A stretch of 64,000 nucleotides of DNA. Origin: Polaromonas sp. Lineage in GTDB: Bacteria; Pseudomonadota; Gammaproteobacteria; Burkholderiales; Burkholderiaceae_C. Under the pieces are notes generated by a model. That model ran no database searches, was not told the origin of the DNA, and saw only the letters and a program-made list of their open reading frames with translations. Within the stretch, counting starts at the first letter, position 1. Every line of letters starts with the position of its first letter. This document shows, piece after piece, positions 62,457-64,000 of this stretch. Made by a program: the position numbers and the translations under genes. The stretch covers positions 1 through 64,000 of the forward strand of contig NZ_JACPOF010000005.1 in assembly GCF_016185115.1 (NCBI RefSeq). The letters are read 5' to 3'.

Positions 62457-63317
62457 TTATTTGGCCGCGTTCACCATGTACTGAACCACTGCCTTTATAT
62501 CTGCATCAGACGCTGTGCTGACTCCGCCTTTGGGTGGCATGGCATTCTTGCCCTTGATGGCGCTGGCCGTCAGCGCGTCAATGCCGGCACCGACGCGAGG
62601 CGCCCATGCAGTCTTGTCTCCAAGCTTGGGAGCGCCCGCCACGCCGGCTGCATGGCAAACCGCGCAGGCCTGGGTATACAGCGCAGGAACTGCAGCCGCG
62701 CCGCCAGCCGGAGCGGCTGTCTTGTTGGCTGCGGCAAGTGCTGCAACGACTTCCGGCGATGGTCCGGCGGCAGCCGCTGGTGCAGCACCTGCTGGTGCCG
62801 TGGCTGCTGGTGCTGCAGCGGGCTCTGCAAATTTTCCGCCCGCAGCTGCGGTCATGTAAACCACTGCGCGACCGATTTCCGTATCGTTAAAGTCTCCGCC
62901 GCCCTGTGCGGCCATCGCACCCTTGCCCTTGAGTGCTGAATTCCAGAGTGCTTCAAAACCCGTCTTGATGCGGGGGGCCCAGGCTGCAACATCGCCAAAC
63001 TTCGGCGCGCCTGCGGCGCCCGAGCCGTGACAGGCCACACATTGGGCCTTGTAGACTTCTTCACCACTCTTCAGGGGGCGATTTGCATCACGGATCTCGA
63101 CGGAGCCGACCTTCTGTATTCGCTGGGCCACGGTTTTTTCCATGTCCACCGCACCAGGCGCCGTCTTGTTGGCCGAGGTGACAAAGTACACCAGCCCGAT
63201 GATGGCAAAAATGGGTATGACAAATGAGAAAAAGACCGCTGCCAGCAGCTGTTTTGGGGTCTTGATCGGGCCTGTATGGGCTTCTTCGTGGGCCGTGTTG
63301 TGATCGTTTGCGCTCAT
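62457..63317 (-). CDS. membrane-anchored di-haem cytochrome c
   Basis: 286 residues from the ATG at 63317 (GAGGAC ribosome site). One N-terminal span (LLAAVFFSFVIPIFAIIGLV) anchors two cytochrome c domains with haem sites CVACH and CAVCH, each followed by a distal Met (GAMAAQGGG and AMPPKGG). An Ala/Pro-rich linker (AEPAAAPAATAPAGAAPAAA) joins them. It resembles the cytochrome c5 family used in electron transfer to terminal oxidases. A -10-like TATAAT on the minus strand at 63398-63403 is a candidate promoter. Confidence 0.93.
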   Translation of the reverse strand: MSANDHNTAHEEAHTGPIKTPKQLLAAVFFSFVIPIFAIIGLVYFVTSANKTAPGAVDMEKTVAQRIQKVGSVEIRDANRPLKSGEEVYKAQCVACHGSGAAGAPKFGDVAAWAPRIKTGFEALWNSALKGKGAMAAQGGGDFNDTEIGRAVVYMTAAAGGKFAEPAAAPAATAPAGAAPAAAAGPSPEVVAALAAANKTAAPAGGAAAVPALYTQACAVCHAAGVAGAPKLGDKTAWAPRVGAGIDALTASAIKGKNAMPPKGGVSTASDADIKAVVQYMVNAAK

Positions 63318-63408
63318 GGCGTCCTCAAAAAACTGTAATCGGGGGGCGAATATTAGGTTTGTTCTGCGCTGAAACAGGCTTTGCACAGCAACCTCACATT
63401 ATAACTGT

Positions 63409-63431
63409 GCCACCCGTGCCGGTGGCTTTTT
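63409..63431 (+). terminator. possible terminator-like hairpin upstream of tRNA-Arg
   Basis: GCCACC (63409-63414) and GGTGGC (63421-63426) with a CGTGCC loop, followed by five T. There is no plus-strand gene directly upstream, so it may insulate the tRNA promoter from read-through. Confidence 0.35.
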
Positions 63432-63433
63432 GA

Positions 63434-63463
63434 TTGGCTCCGCCAGTGGCCGGCTGTTAGAAT
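63434..63463 (+). promoter_or_regulatory. probable promoter of tRNA-Arg
   Basis: TAGAAT at 63458-63463 is preceded by TGT, an extended -10, with TTGGCT at 63434-63439 at an 18-nt spacing as -35. Initiation would be about 30 nt before the tRNA. Confidence 0.5.
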
Positions 63464-63499
63464 CAGGCGCTGCTCCTCTGGGGCGCACCTCACAGCATT

Positions 63500-63575
63500 G
63501 CGGCTGTAGCTCAGTGGATAGAGTATTGGCCTCCGAAGCCAAGGGTCGTGGGTTCGATCCCCGCCAGCCGCACCA
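63500..63575 (+). tRNA. tRNA-Arg (anticodon CCG)
   Basis: Complete cloverleaf with acceptor stem GCGGCTG/CAGCCGC, TAGCTCAGTGGATAGAG D-arm, anticodon stem-loop TTGGC-CTCCGAA-GCCAA with anticodon CCG at 63533-63535, and GGTTCGATCC T-arm. The CCA end is encoded (63573-63575). It decodes CGG. No integrase or duplicated 3' end is seen, so it shows no sign of being an attachment site in this window. Confidence 0.97.
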
Positions 63576-63618
63576 AACAACGATCTGGCCATCACCAGAA
63601 AAGAAAGTCCATCCCGAC

Positions 63619-64000
63619 ATGGCGCAAAACACGCTCCCGGTTGAACTGGCGGACAGGCTCTCACCGGGCGGATCTGCGCTGGTGCTGATCGACATGCAGA
63701 ATGATTTTTGCGCAGCTGGCGGCTATATCGACGTCGTGGCCGGCAAGGACGTTTCCGCAGGCGCCAGCCTTGTTCCGACATTGCAGGCATTGGTTGATGC
63801 CGCGCGCGTTGCGGGCGTTCCCGTGATCTGGGTACGGGCAGATTATTCATTCGACAAAATCCCGCCTTCCATGGCGGTGGTTTCCCAGGCAAGAGGCATT
63901 GCTGCCGAATGCTGCAAGCCCGGCACCTGGGGCGCAGAGTGGTTCGGCATTGCGCCATTGGCCGGCGAAAAAATCGTCACCAAACATACCTACAGCGGTT
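63619..64000 (+). CDS. isochorismatase-family hydrolase, N-terminal part (runs off the window)
   Basis: An open frame from the ATG at 63619 to the edge, 127 codons. ALVLIDMQNDFCAAGGYIDV is the family start with the catalytic Asp. VPVIWVRADYSFDKIPPSMA and then GTWGAEWFGI with the catalytic-Lys strand KIVTKHTYSG fit the amidase-like subgroup (nicotinamidase, ureidoacrylate or biuret hydrolases). The part with the nucleophile is outside the window, so the reaction cannot be told. It is 43 nt after tRNA-Arg. Confidence 0.9.
   Translation, partial: MAQNTLPVELADRLSPGGSALVLIDMQNDFCAAGGYIDVVAGKDVSAGASLVPTLQALVDAARVAGVPVIWVRADYSFDKIPPSMAVVSQARGIAAECCKPGTWGAEWFGIAPLAGEKIVTKHTYSG

Noticed and set aside
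63500..63575. tRNA-Arg as an integration site
   Set aside because: No integrase, no duplicated tRNA end and no composition shift within the window.

Overview
The window is a high-GC, gene-dense stretch of a betaproteobacterial chromosome, most likely Burkholderiales / Comamonadaceae and close to Polaromonas or Rhodoferax. This is judged from ribosomal and ATP-synthase protein wording, the long C-terminal tail of S3, intergenic repeat style and gene order. It is inference, not a database result. No phage, transposase, integrase or CRISPR array was seen.

Layout. 1-5.7 kb: end of tuf and the S10 ribosomal operon (rpsJ-rplC-rplD-rplW-rplB-rpsS-rplV-rpsC-rplP-rpmC-rpsQ), with a strong promoter between rpsJ and rplC and a terminator after rpsQ. 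5.8-12.1 kb: single genes for redox and envelope functions (peroxiredoxin, GNAT, a polytopic membrane protein, YceI, TlpA-like lipoprotein, DUF4197, a CPYC thioredoxin-like protein) and a class III CoA-transferase. 12.2-20.5 kb: a TetR regulator followed by a probable catabolic operon: ABC importer with two permeases, SMP-30-like lactonase, metal cyclase/amidohydrolase, fumarylacetoacetase and an isochorismatase-type hydrolase. 20.6-24.3 kb: a cyanate unit (cynS plus an NrtA/CynA-type ABC transporter) with a structured upstream region. 24.6-27.1 kb: CBS-domain protein and a NarL-type two-component pair. 27.2-31.6 kb: lipoprotein, MFS transporter and a PTS phosphorelay (EIIA, HPr, EI).

31.7-40.8 kb is the most unusual region. 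It holds an exported caspase-like peptidase, an OmpA-type protein, a CHASE2 membrane sensor with an unrecognised cytoplasmic tail, a second caspase/metacaspase-like peptidase with an SH3-like domain, an EF-hand and a C-terminal DUF4384-like domain, and a convergent TPR-CHAT peptidase with a signal peptide. All three peptidases keep a His-Cys dyad and all appear exported. Together they look like an envelope-located proteolytic signalling or cell-fate system.

41-48.5 kb: DMT exporter, small lipoprotein, bestrophin-like protein, lipA-lipB-DUF493-aminotransferase, DUF2062, MBL-fold lipoprotein and a small membrane protein. 48.6-56 kb: complete atpIBEFHAGDC operon with a promoter -10 box and a terminator. 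56-64 kb: cNMP-binding protein, TPM/TPM/LemA operon, relic of an Lhr-type helicase, D-2-hydroxyacid dehydrogenase, SnoaL-like protein, YheT-type hydrolase, a conserved hypothetical protein, a di-haem cytochrome c, tRNA-Arg(CCG) and the start of another isochorismatase-family gene.

Two intergenic repeat families occur: a palindrome-headed element in three copies (10.2, 20.5 and 44.9 kb) and an ~87-bp hairpin element in two copies of opposite orientation (29.7 and 46.4 kb).
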